A stretch of DNA of 64,000 nt from Candidatus Obscuribacter sp. (GTDB lineage: Bacteria; Cyanobacteriota; Vampirovibrionia; Obscuribacterales; Obscuribacteraceae). Below, in pieces: positions 43,329 through 51,021 of the stretch. The notes below the pieces were generated by a model. That model was not told where the DNA came from. It searched no databases and saw only the letters and a list, made by a program, of their open reading frames with translations. The DNA lies in the NCBI GenBank assembly GCA_016718315.1, contig JADKDV010000001.1:682001-746000 (forward strand). The letters run 5' to 3'. Both the position numbers and the translations under genes were made by a program. Each line of letters starts with the position of its first letter. Position 1 is the first letter of the stretch.

Positions 43329-44846
43329 CTATGCACCAAAGAGCAAAAGAATTATCAAAAAAGTAGAACTATTCCAGAGAGCATGAGCGATTATGCAAGG
43401 CACAATCGAGCGCTGCCTCTCCAGGGTAAAGGCAAAGACAAAGCCCAGCACAAATAATTGCAAAAAGGCACCACCGTCCAGGTGGACTCCAGCAAAGAGA
43501 GCGGCAGAGAGAATCATCGAAATAAGCGCGCCAAAATGGCGGCGCAAATAACTATATAGAAATCCTCTAAAAAGTATCTCTTCACAAAGTCCAGGCAAAA
43601 CACCAACAGCCAGCACAAACAAAAAGCCGGTAAGTAAATCAGCATGGTGCGCCGAATTCATGATTACAGACAAAATGGGATTGGATGAGCCTTCGGTATT
43701 GCCAAAAAGCTTGGATATCTGAGAGAGCAATACCAGAGGTACACAGGCAAACCAGGTCAAAACACCGGTAAGCACCAGACCAAATGGACCCTTGTTGGGA
43801 GTACGAAAAAAAAGTTTGACCCCATTAACAAAGCGCACCTTGTTTGGCTTGAGAGCCAAAAGCCAGACAAAAATCAAAGCTGGACCATTGGTCAATAGAT
43901 AAAGGGTCATAGTAACAAGCGGCACAATAACCGGCTGCGGGTTTTTAAGCGGCTGCATACTGGCTGCCATGATTTGTCCAATCACACCTTCCAAAACCAG
44001 CCAGCCCACAAATACGCCATATACCGTGAGCGCACCATAGTCGACAGGAGAGCGCACCTGCACCAGCTCTTGATCAGTCGAGGGATGACGTGGCAAAAAG
44101 AAAAGCTGACAGAGCACAACGATTACGCCCACGAGGAGCGCGCCACAACCGGCCAAAGCTACGACAATTAGATTGAGCAAAAACTTCTGACAGCTCTCGT
44201 CATAAGCCTTTTGCGCCTGGCTAGCCAGCTTTTTAGCGCCAGCCACCCTGTATACCTCTAGCTCAGCCACTTCTTTAAACCAGCCAGGTTTGAGCACGTC
44301 TTTTATGTAGGCGATAGTACTGTCCAGCTCAGCATCCGGAATGCGCTTATATTGATAGACGTTTTCGATAATACGCGCGCCTTGCGGCCCACGTTTATCT
44401 GCATTTTCTTGCATGGCCTTAACAGGCTTACTAAAGCTCTGACCAAGTTCGCCTGAAAGTATTGCATTCTCAAATTGGAGCGGCAGGCTGTCTGGAGCCT
44501 TTTCCACAGCCTTATTCATCGATTTGACAGCCGCTACTTTGAGTTTGTCAGACTGCCCATCAGGTGACTTCATCAGCTTATTGTTGCTGTCACCAAGCCC
44601 CTTAAAAGCACCTTCCATGCGCATCGAAAACTCTACCTGACTCAAATCCATAACAGCCTGAGCCGGACCGGCCTGGACTCGCTTACTGGATGTAGCGGTG
44701 AGCATTAAAATGACAAAAATTGTGCCGGACGCTAGAAGCGACCAGTGGGCAAGCTTTTTGATTTTGGCATCACGCACAAAAAACACAGTCAAAGCTGTAC
44801 AGAGGATTATCCCCTCCAGAACTATGTTTAAGTCGTGAGTATTCAA
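43329..44846 (-). CDS. CPBP-family (CAAX-like) intramembrane metalloprotease
   Basis: This 505-residue membrane protein ends in a CPBP domain with the motifs GLCEEILFRGFLYSYLRR (paired Glu and Arg), ALFAGVHL (His) and IIAHALWNSS (His/Asn). Prokaryotic CPBP proteins cleave membrane substrates, or in some cases act as bacteriocin-immunity or scaffold proteins. The N-terminal 300 residues have two early membrane helices, a helical extracytoplasmic region of about 170 residues (LSQVEFSMRMEGAFKGLGD onward) and further helices. Only a 42-base gap separates it from the gene at 42756. Confidence 0.88.
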   Translation of the reverse strand: MNTHDLNIVLEGIILCTALTVFFVRDAKIKKLAHWSLLASGTIFVILMLTATSSKRVQAGPAQAVMDLSQVEFSMRMEGAFKGLGDSNNKLMKSPDGQSDKLKVAAVKSMNKAVEKAPDSLPLQFENAILSGELGQSFSKPVKAMQENADKRGPQGARIIENVYQYKRIPDAELDSTIAYIKDVLKPGWFKEVAELEVYRVAGAKKLASQAQKAYDESCQKFLLNLIVVALAGCGALLVGVIVVLCQLFFLPRHPSTDQELVQVRSPVDYGALTVYGVFVGWLVLEGVIGQIMAASMQPLKNPQPVIVPLVTMTLYLLTNGPALIFVWLLALKPNKVRFVNGVKLFFRTPNKGPFGLVLTGVLTWFACVPLVLLSQISKLFGNTEGSSNPILSVIMNSAHHADLLTGFLFVLAVGVLPGLCEEILFRGFLYSYLRRHFGALISMILSAALFAGVHLDGGAFLQLFVLGFVFAFTLERQRSIVPCIIAHALWNSSTFLIILLLFGA

Positions 44847-44913
44847 AGCTTGTAGGACCCTAAGTACGCCATGGTAAACCTAGAGCATAGCAAAAACAGC
44901 GCTGAATTGTCGG

Positions 44914-45240
44914 CTATTCGCCGCCGCCGCCGCCAGAGTCTCCGGCACTAATAAAGGCGCCACCGTACTCGCCGAGCTGGCCAAAGCCACTAAACTCGCC
45001 ATAGTCGCCAAAGCTATCTAGACCGCCAAACTCTGTACCGGTATCGTGCAAAAAGTCCTTGTCGTTGCCAGGAAAGAGCGACGGGTCACCCTGCGGTACC
45101 TGGTCAGCATAATATCCCCAGGGAAAACCTTTGATCAACCGACGACGCATCAAAAAGCGCGGCAACGTGATAAAGCCTAAGCCCGCCATCACAACGAGGA
45201 CAAATATCCCTTCAAACAGGCAGATGTTCCAGAAATTCAT
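44914..45240 (-). CDS. Small membrane protein with acidic glycine-rich tail
   Basis: This 108-residue protein is not recognised. An N-terminal membrane helix (about residues 8-28) is followed by a basic stop-transfer patch (RFLMRRRLIKGF). A tail of about 65 residues rich in Gly, Asp, Phe and Ser follows (FGGLDSFGDYGEFSGFGQLG), ending in five Gly and Glu. The tail is likely disordered. A good promoter candidate lies upstream at 45284-45312. The gene is plausible because composition, topology and promoter agree. Confidence 0.6.
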   Translation of the reverse strand: MNFWNICLFEGIFVLVVMAGLGFITLPRFLMRRRLIKGFPWGYYADQVPQGDPSLFPGNDKDFLHDTGTEFGGLDSFGDYGEFSGFGQLGEYGGAFISAGDSGGGGGE

Positions 45241-45283
45241 GGCAGTCCCTGCTGGCCAGATCTACACTTTAGATCCTACGCAT

Positions 45284-45312
45284 ATAATCGGGCGCAAACA
45301 AGCGGACGTCAA
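45284..45312 (-). promoter_or_regulatory. Candidate promoter of the gene at 44914-45240
   Basis: On the minus strand: TTGACG (45307-45312), 17-base spacer, GATTAT (45284-45289). It is placed about 45 bases before the start codon. Confidence 0.5.
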
Positions 45313-45346
45313 CCATTTAAGGGGGAGAAATACTATATTTCGGAAC

Positions 45347-45556
45347 TTAAAGGTCGTTTTCGCTCAAAATTGCAATCTTTTGAGTGCCAACGTTGCTAAC
45401 TTGCATCCGTGGACCCTGATTTTTTTTGAAGTTGTCGATATAACGACGCAATGCCTCGCGTATCAGATCTGAGCGGGTGCGGTGCTCGACACCCGAGACA
45501 AAATCAATCTGCTCCAACAGACCTGGAGGCAGAGCAACTAGTACTTTCTTTGGCAT
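45347..45556 (-). CDS. Ribbon-helix-helix (CopG-family) DNA-binding protein
   Basis: This 69-residue protein has the RHH pattern: N-terminal strand KKVLVALPPGLLEQID, then helices with HRTRSDLIREALRRYIDNF, where RTRSDLIREALRRY is the conserved part. RHH dimers bind operators through the strand. There is no toxin gene next to it, so it is more likely a stand-alone regulator than an antitoxin. The C-terminal 20 residues are polar and variable. Confidence 0.85.
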   Translation of the reverse strand: MPKKVLVALPPGLLEQIDFVSGVEHRTRSDLIREALRRYIDNFKKNQGPRMQVSNVGTQKIAILSENDL

Positions 45557-45660
45557 GCGCTTTCCTTATATAAAAATTGCAAAAAAGTATCAACCAAAAT
45601 TTACGAAATCAGCCAATTTACATTAAGGCTGAGCCAGGTAAACTAGACACGTCAGAAGAG

Positions 45661-45686
45661 AACGGACGCAAGCACTCCGTTTTTTT
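45661..45686 (+). terminator. Terminator-like hairpin with U-run, plus strand
   Basis: Stem AACGGA/TCCGTT around CGCAAGCAC, directly followed by a run of seven T (45680-45686). No plus-strand coding gene precedes it. A poor TTTACA (45617-45622), 16 bases, TAAACT promoter candidate lies just upstream. Confidence 0.5.
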
Positions 45687-45789
45687 ACTGGCGTATCCGC
45701 CGATTTCCATATTTAAATCTACACTCTAGGACAAGCTTTTTAAAGGGCCACAACGCCCATAAGCAGTGCAAAACAAACAAACTAATCTA

Positions 45790-45814
45790 AAAACTTATTT
45801 GCACCACTGCAAAT
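45790..45814 (-). terminator. Hairpin with short U-run, minus strand
   Basis: Perfect stem ATTTGCA/TGCAAAT around a 4-base loop (45797-45814), followed on the minus strand by AAG and five U. No minus-strand gene lies between it and selD. Confidence 0.35.
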
Positions 45815-45982
45815 GCAATCCTGTACCATCGACTCAAATCCGCTACACATGCCAGTTTTACCAGAGCGCAAGGGGCAAAAAACAAATAGCTAGATTTTGT
45901 TGATACCACAAAATATTTAAGCAACAAGCAAAAAAAACTCAGCTGATGCCGCCACTTTAGAGAACACACCTACCACAAATAT

Positions 45983-47059
45983 ATGTCCAACAATAATCCA
46001 AATGACCTACACTCCTCCTCTCGGCGCTTGACGAGCAACGTCAAAGCGGGAGGCTGTGCGGCCAAAATGAGTGCGGCCGAGTTAAAACAAATATTGCGCG
46101 GCATTGCAAAACCCAAAGATCCTCTTTTGCTAACTGGCATCGAAAATTTTGAAGATGCTGCCGTATATAAACTGAGAGATGATCTGGCTATAGTGGAGAC
46201 TGTGGATTTTTTTCCACCGCTAGTAGACGATCCATTTTTATTTGGACAAATCGCCGCCAACAATGCCCTCTCGGATATATATGCAATGGGCGCGCAACCA
46301 ATCCTGGCCCTTGCTTTGTTAGCTTTTCCCAGTTGTGATTTTCCGCTTGAGACAGCTAGCGAGATACTTAAAGGTGGAGTCGATCAAGTCACTAAAGCTG
46401 GTGCCATAGTGGCAGGCGGACACAGCATCCAGGGTCAAGAAATTTTGTACGGTTTGACTGTCACTGGTGTTGTGCATCCAGACAAAATACTCACCAATAG
46501 TGGTGCCAGGCCTGGTGACGCATTGATTATGACCAGAGCACTGGGCACTGGCGTAAGCCTTTTGGCCCTCAAAGCAGGACTATTATCACAAGAGCTACAA
46601 GCGAGGCTCTTCAGCAACCTGACCACTCTCAATGGTGAGGCCATAAAAGCAGTCTCAACAATAGATATACACGCCTGCACTGATATTACAGGCTTCGGAC
46701 TGATTGGGCATATCCAGGAGATGTCCAAAGCATCCAAGCTGTCCGGCAGATTGGATATATCAGGACTGCGCTTTTTACCTCAGGTACTGGAATTTGCTAG
46801 ACAGGGGCTGGTACCTGCTGGTGCCTATGGCAATCGCAAATCATTTGAGGCAAACGTATCCTATATAAGGGATTTCCCGCTGGAATTTACCGATTTACTA
46901 TATGACCCGCAGACAGCTGGCGGTCTATTGTTTGCCCTGGCACCACATGACGTGGCACCATGCCTGGAGGCACTTAACCGGGCATCTATCGAGGCCACCG
47001 TAATAGGACAGTTTTTAGAAGGTATCCCAGGTCATATCGATGTAATGAATAGCCAGTAG
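45983..47059 (+). CDS. selD: Selenide, water dikinase (selenophosphate synthetase)
   Basis: SelD makes selenophosphate from selenide and ATP, the selenium donor for selenocysteine, selenouridine and selenium cofactors. The 358 residues match the family. The catalytic Cys and Lys are present in KAGGCAAK near residue 25, and no in-frame UGA is needed. IVETVDFFPPLVDDPFLFGQ, NALSDIYAMGAQP and IVAGGHSIQG are conserved family motifs. It is followed by yedF after 13 bases. No selA, selB, ybbB or tRNA-Sec is seen in the window. Confidence 0.95.
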   Translation: MSNNNPNDLHSSSRRLTSNVKAGGCAAKMSAAELKQILRGIAKPKDPLLLTGIENFEDAAVYKLRDDLAIVETVDFFPPLVDDPFLFGQIAANNALSDIYAMGAQPILALALLAFPSCDFPLETASEILKGGVDQVTKAGAIVAGGHSIQGQEILYGLTVTGVVHPDKILTNSGARPGDALIMTRALGTGVSLLALKAGLLSQELQARLFSNLTTLNGEAIKAVSTIDIHACTDITGFGLIGHIQEMSKASKLSGRLDISGLRFLPQVLEFARQGLVPAGAYGNRKSFEANVSYIRDFPLEFTDLLYDPQTAGGLLFALAPHDVAPCLEALNRASIEATVIGQFLEGIPGHIDVMNSQ

Positions 47060-47072
47060 GACTAAACCAAAA

Positions 47073-47690
47073 ATGAAAAAAGAACTCGACTTGCGGGGAT
47101 TGACTTGCCCAGAGCCAGTCCTTAGAACAAAAAAAGTTATTGACGATCAAACAATACAAACAGTCGAAGTAATTGTAGATAGTGAAGTCAATGTAGAGAA
47201 TCTAGCCAGACTGGCCCGCTCGCAAAGCTTTGGCTTTAGCAAAGAGAGCACAGGCGATCATTTTAAAGTCAAACTCGTCAGGGACTCATCGCCTCAAGCA
47301 CAAGCACAAGTGCAAGCAGAAAAAGTGGCAGAGACCGCCAGTGGTGGCACGATTATCTTTATCACAAGAGATACTTTTGGTCAGGGTGCCAGCCCATCGG
47401 ATCATGATTTTAGTCTCAATCTGATGAATGTCTTTTTGCAGACTGCACTAAAATCAGGTCACAAAATAAGAGCCGTGCTGCTCGCCAATAGCGGCGTTAA
47501 ATTGATGGACCCACAGGGTGCACATCATCAAGTCTTGCAAGAAATCAGACAAACTAACGTAGAGGTCCTGGCTTGTGGACTCTGTCTAGATTACTATGGC
47601 TTAAAAGACAAAGTGGCAGTCGAGCAAGTGACTAATATGTTTGCTATTTGCGAATATCTATTTGCCGCAGAAAAAATACTGAGCCCTTAA
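47073..47690 (+). CDS. yedF: YedF-type selenium metabolism protein (TusA/SirA plus DsrE-like)
   Basis: This 205-residue, two-domain protein has residues 1-72 as a TusA/SirA fold with the active-site motif LRGLTCPEPVLRTKK (Cys-Pro), and residues about 90-205 as a DsrE/F-like domain with LACGLCLDYYGLKD. This fusion is the known YedF selenium metabolism family, usually found next to selD. It is thought to deliver selenium or sulfur, though the exact reaction is not settled. A repeat QAQAQVQAE forms the linker. Confidence 0.92.
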   Translation: MKKELDLRGLTCPEPVLRTKKVIDDQTIQTVEVIVDSEVNVENLARLARSQSFGFSKESTGDHFKVKLVRDSSPQAQAQVQAEKVAETASGGTIIFITRDTFGQGASPSDHDFSLNLMNVFLQTALKSGHKIRAVLLANSGVKLMDPQGAHHQVLQEIRQTNVEVLACGLCLDYYGLKDKVAVEQVTNMFAICEYLFAAEKILSP

Positions 47691-47697
47691 CTGATGG

Positions 47698-47832
47698 CTA
47701 ATCCTGCGAAAAGTCGTTTTGGAAGACTTTGAACAACACAGCGATGACCACGATGCCCAGGGTTACCAGTCCAACCAGGACTAACACCAGTGTCTCGTGG
47801 ACAAAACCAAATAAATTGCCAATAGTTTCCAT
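47698..47832 (-). CDS. 44-residue single-span membrane miniprotein
   Basis: This small reading frame starts at ATG 47832 with AGGGG five bases upstream and ends at TAG 47698. The product starts METIGNLFGFVHETL. Residues about 14-38 are one membrane helix rich in Leu and Val, then KVFQNDFSQD. The acidic/amphipathic start, helix and short polar tail, plus the ribosome site and the snug fit between genes, favour a real gene. I do not recognise a family. Confidence 0.55.
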   Translation of the reverse strand: METIGNLFGFVHETLVLVLVGLVTLGIVVIAVLFKVFQNDFSQD

Positions 47833-47892
47833 GGATACCCCTGCTATAAGGGTCACTTTAACATAAGCAATAAAGTCTGACTGTTGTCTGGA

Positions 47893-49032
47893 CTACTTAG
47901 TCTTGAGCGCTATCAGGTCTTCCACTTCCTGGCAGGTGGGCAGTCCAGCTGATGCACTGACGGTGCGAGTGGCCAGAGCCCCAGTGGCATTGGCAAAAAG
48001 CGCTACCCGGTCAAAGTCCAGGTCAAGTATGTCCTGGGGTCTAATAGTCTCTTCCATGGCCTTATCGGCCTCAGCCTGCATACTGGCAGGAAATCTCACT
48101 GTATGGCGGGCTGGTCCTTCTGGTAAAGCTTGCAGCTTTTTGAGATTGAGCGATAGTTGATAAAGCACCGCAGCCACATAAGCATCACCAGCCCCCACAC
48201 CAGCCAGTGATTCGACCTTAATTGGACTGTAGAATTTTTCACTTTGTTCGGTGACAACAATAGAGCCGTGGGCACCAAGCGTACAAAGCACCACCTGCGC
48301 ACCGGTCTGATTGAGCAGATCTCGCGAATAACCAAGCAATACAGATAAGTGTTCGGATTTATCTGGGGCGGCAATGAGCTCTTCAAGCACAACCGGATGA
48401 CTGCGTTTACCGAGCCAGTAAATCAATTCGTGTAAATTGACTTTGACCACATGAGCTAAAGACATAGCTTCTCTCGTCAATTTGCGCGCCAGCTCGCCGT
48501 CGCCATAAGGAAAACCAGCATCAAAACTGACCAGCATGCCCAGGTCGCGAGCCTTACGAATGGCCGCAATAACAAAATGACTGCGTGGCTCGACTGTCAA
48601 TGAAATACCGGTAGCATGCAAAGCAAACGCACCTTTGAACATATCAGGCGACAATTCTTTGATTGTGAGCTGATGGCAGGCGTTAGGCTTAGGCCAGTTG
48701 AAGAATATGTTTTCTTCGTCTTCGCCGGTAAGAACATAGCACTGAGCTGTAGGGAAGCGACTGGTCTCAAATACAAATCGAGTGTCTATACCACTATCAC
48801 TCAAGGTCTCAAGCAAATAACGGCCATGAATGTCACTGCCAACTTTGGCTACGAGTCTAGCAGCGCCACCCAAACGGGCATAAGCAGTGGCGACGTTGGC
48901 AGCATTGCCGCCAGCCGAGCGCAAAAATGTATCAGGCTTGGACCAGGTCGAGCCTATCGAAGTTGCTATCCAGTCCACCACAAGCTCGCCTATGGTAAGC
49001 AGACAACTGTTAGGCTCATTCTCTTCAGTCAA
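47893..49032 (-). CDS. PfkB-family sugar kinase
   Basis: This 379-residue carbohydrate kinase is of the fructokinase/ribokinase type. RSAGGNAANVATAYARLGGA is the N-terminal PfkB motif, and VESLAGVGAGDAYVAAVLY carries the catalytic Asp and anion hole. The lid region LATGISLT and ENIFFNWPKPN fit sugar binding. The exact sugar (fructose, 2-keto-3-deoxygluconate or another) cannot be read. It is the last gene of a leftward group with an SCP2-like protein and an iron alcohol dehydrogenase. Confidence 0.9.
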   Translation of the reverse strand: MTEENEPNSCLLTIGELVVDWIATSIGSTWSKPDTFLRSAGGNAANVATAYARLGGAARLVAKVGSDIHGRYLLETLSDSGIDTRFVFETSRFPTAQCYVLTGEDEENIFFNWPKPNACHQLTIKELSPDMFKGAFALHATGISLTVEPRSHFVIAAIRKARDLGMLVSFDAGFPYGDGELARKLTREAMSLAHVVKVNLHELIYWLGKRSHPVVLEELIAAPDKSEHLSVLLGYSRDLLNQTGAQVVLCTLGAHGSIVVTEQSEKFYSPIKVESLAGVGAGDAYVAAVLYQLSLNLKKLQALPEGPARHTVRFPASMQAEADKAMEETIRPQDILDLDFDRVALFANATGALATRTVSASAGLPTCQEVEDLIALKTK

Positions 49033-49050
49033 AAGTGTTTCCCTGAGTGA

Positions 49051-49461
49051 TTAAACTGAAACTTTAAGTCCGTGGTCTTTTATGATCTTTGGATAGATGG
49101 CGTAGGCAGGCTTGAGCACTGGTAAAAGAGTAAGCGCTTTATTGACCGGTCCTTTAGAGACAATTTTGCCCTGAATCAATGCCAGAGGTACATTGATTTT
49201 GCCCAGCCAAAATTCATGGGCGATATCAGACTTCATAAACATCTCTACAACTGGCTTTTTATCGCATTCGCCAGCAAATATTCTCATTTCTTCGCCGTCG
49301 GAGCAATCGACTGTAAGCCGTCCTTCTGGGTCACGATAGTGAAATTGCACAGTAAGACGGGAAGCCAGAAGTGGACCTGACATCTGAGGGTCCAGCTTGA
49401 TGGCAGTCCACAAGTCAGTCATTATTCTGTGCAGCTCATCGCTGCTAGCAAAAACAGCCAT
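49051..49461 (-). CDS. SCP2 sterol-binding-domain-like protein
   Basis: This 136-residue protein resembles the SCP2 lipid-binding fold: beta strands (LTVQFHYRDPEGRLTVDCSD), then VVEMFMKSDIAHEFWLGKIN and the helix LALIQGKIVSKGPVNKAL, a typical SCP2 C-terminal part. It may bind a hydrophobic ligand in the cytosol. Its start overlaps the alcohol dehydrogenase stop by one base (TGATG), so they are made together. The ligand is unknown. Confidence 0.78.
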   Translation of the reverse strand: MAVFASSDELHRIMTDLWTAIKLDPQMSGPLLASRLTVQFHYRDPEGRLTVDCSDGEEMRIFAGECDKKPVVEMFMKSDIAHEFWLGKINVPLALIQGKIVSKGPVNKALTLLPVLKPAYAIYPKIIKDHGLKVSV

Positions 49462-50630
49462 CAGTACGCCCTCTTCATCAAATCAATGAGATCATCGTTA
49501 GTGCAATCCCTTGGATTAAACATTATCGCAGGATCAGAGGCGGCCAGGCAAGCCAGCTCATCATAATCATCCTCACTGAGGCTCTCAATACCCAGGTCTC
49601 TGAGCCTCATTGGCAAAGATAGTGTTTTTAGTAACTGACGCACTGCCTTTATCAACAGCTCAGCAGCAGCAGTTTGGTCCAGTCCGGCTACGCCCTCAAG
49701 CTCCAAATAACGGGCGATGCGAGCATACTGCGGCGCCACCTGCGGCAAATTAAACTCCATACCATATGGCAAAAACACTCCATTGGTCATGCCATGATGA
49801 GTGCTAAACATTGCCCCCACCGAATGTGCCAGAGCGTGGATAACTCCCACTCCCGAGTTACTAAAGGCGATACCAGCCATGGTACTAGCCACAAGAGTGG
49901 CGGAGCGCGCCTCCATGTCATCACCATTTTTAAAGGCGCGAGGCAAATTATCAAAAAGCAAACGCAGAGCCTCAAGACAGAGAGCATCTGTGGCCACTGA
50001 ATTAGTATTGGCAGCGACAAAAGCCTCAATACCGTGGGTAATGGCATCAAGCCCGGTAGCTGCTGTTAACTTAGGCGGTAGCGAAAGCAAAAGACTGGGA
50101 TCGAGAATAGCTACATCTGGTGCCAACCATGAGCTACCAAACATCAGCTTCTTGCCTTCTTTATGGTCTTTGATCATGGCCACAAAACTAACTTCGGAGC
50201 CAGTACCGGCGGTGGTGGGCACCACCACCAGAGGTATAAGCTTTTTATCGATGACATTGAGACCCTGGTAATCGAGCAGCTCACCACCGAGAGTGAGACA
50301 AATGCCAATCACCTTGGCAGTATCTATGACTGAGCCGCCACCGATGGCCACGATACAATCGCACCCGGCTTCTCGAGCAATGGCAGCGCCACGGTCGACA
50401 CAGGCGATATCACTGTCTGGCGGCACATCCGAAAAAACAACTGGGGGCAGTAAGCCCTGACTGGAGAGGCTCTCCAAAAGAGGTCCAAGCACTCCGCTCT
50501 GCACTAAAAAAGCGTCAGCTACTACTAGAGCGCGCTTGCCACCCAATTCCAGCACAAAGTCCCCACAGGCAGCTGTGGTATATTCACCAAACATGACTCT
50601 TGTTGGAGACTGGAATACAAATGGGTTCAT
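49461..50630 (-). CDS. Iron-containing alcohol dehydrogenase
   Basis: This 389-residue group III alcohol dehydrogenase has CIVAIGGGSVIDTAKVIGI (cofactor motif), VVVPTTAGTGSEVSFVAMI, and the metal ligand histidines in GVIHALAHSVGAMFSTHHGM, with an Asp/His in TGLDAITHGIEAF. It oxidises or reduces small alcohols or aldehydes. Coupling to an SCP2-like protein suggests a hydrophobic or bound substrate, which is speculative. The ATG at 50630 begins a leftward unit of three genes. Confidence 0.93.
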   Translation of the reverse strand: MNPFVFQSPTRVMFGEYTTAACGDFVLELGGKRALVVADAFLVQSGVLGPLLESLSSQGLLPPVVFSDVPPDSDIACVDRGAAIAREAGCDCIVAIGGGSVIDTAKVIGICLTLGGELLDYQGLNVIDKKLIPLVVVPTTAGTGSEVSFVAMIKDHKEGKKLMFGSSWLAPDVAILDPSLLLSLPPKLTAATGLDAITHGIEAFVAANTNSVATDALCLEALRLLFDNLPRAFKNGDDMEARSATLVASTMAGIAFSNSGVGVIHALAHSVGAMFSTHHGMTNGVFLPYGMEFNLPQVAPQYARIARYLELEGVAGLDQTAAAELLIKAVRQLLKTLSLPMRLRDLGIESLSEDDYDELACLAASDPAIMFNPRDCTNDDLIDLMKRAY

Positions 50631-51021
50631 GGCTCACTCCAAGGCTCATTCACTCATACACAGGTAAGAAAATCAAATCTTCATATCTATCTTGTAATAA
50701 GCGTTTTGATTTGGTTAAAAACTTACTAGTCAAAATTCATTAGGGAATGCTCATATAAGCACTTGATAATCCACCAAAACGAGCACAGTGCTGGTCAAAA
50801 TTGAGTAAAATAGCCACCCCGCCTACTGACAAGGCTGATGAAGTTGTTTGACATCTAGTTGTCATTTATTGGTGGGAAGTAATAAAGAGTAAGCGATTTA
50901 TTGAGACAATACCCGCTGAGGAACATCCTCACTTTGCCAGCCGTCACTGGCACCTTGTACTAACTGCTAATCAGTTGATAGACGACAACAACACACGAAA
51001 GAGATAAGGCTAAAAGCAAAA
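50631..51021. other. Intergenic region between the alcohol dehydrogenase and the LptD-like gene
   Basis: These 391 bases have no convincing gene. They contain the divergent control regions of both neighbours. Seen are TGACA-TCTAGT-TGTCA (dyad, about 50839-50854) and two small hairpins in the leader of the LptD-like gene: GAGGA-ACA-TCCTC (about 50919-50931) and GCCAG-CCGTCA-CTGGC (about 50937-50952). A TTGTCA and TAATAA pair lies 15 bases apart near 50850-50875, too poor to call as a promoter. Confidence 0.4.

Larger units (their letters stand above)
45557..45982. other. Intergenic region between the RHH gene and selD
   Basis: These 426 bases are AT-rich and contain no protein gene that I can support. 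They hold a plus-strand terminator-like hairpin with a 7-T run (45661-45686) and a minus-strand hairpin followed by five U (45790-45814). Neither has an obvious gene ahead of it, so one or two small RNAs are possible. The promoters of the RHH gene (leftward) and selD (rightward) should also be here. Confidence 0.5.

Noticed and set aside
45815..45900. Possible tRNA-Sec-like stretch upstream of selD (GACTCAAATCC)
   Set aside because: It resembles the anticodon stem-loop GGACTTCAAATCC but lacks a base, and no long acceptor or variable arm can be folded around it.
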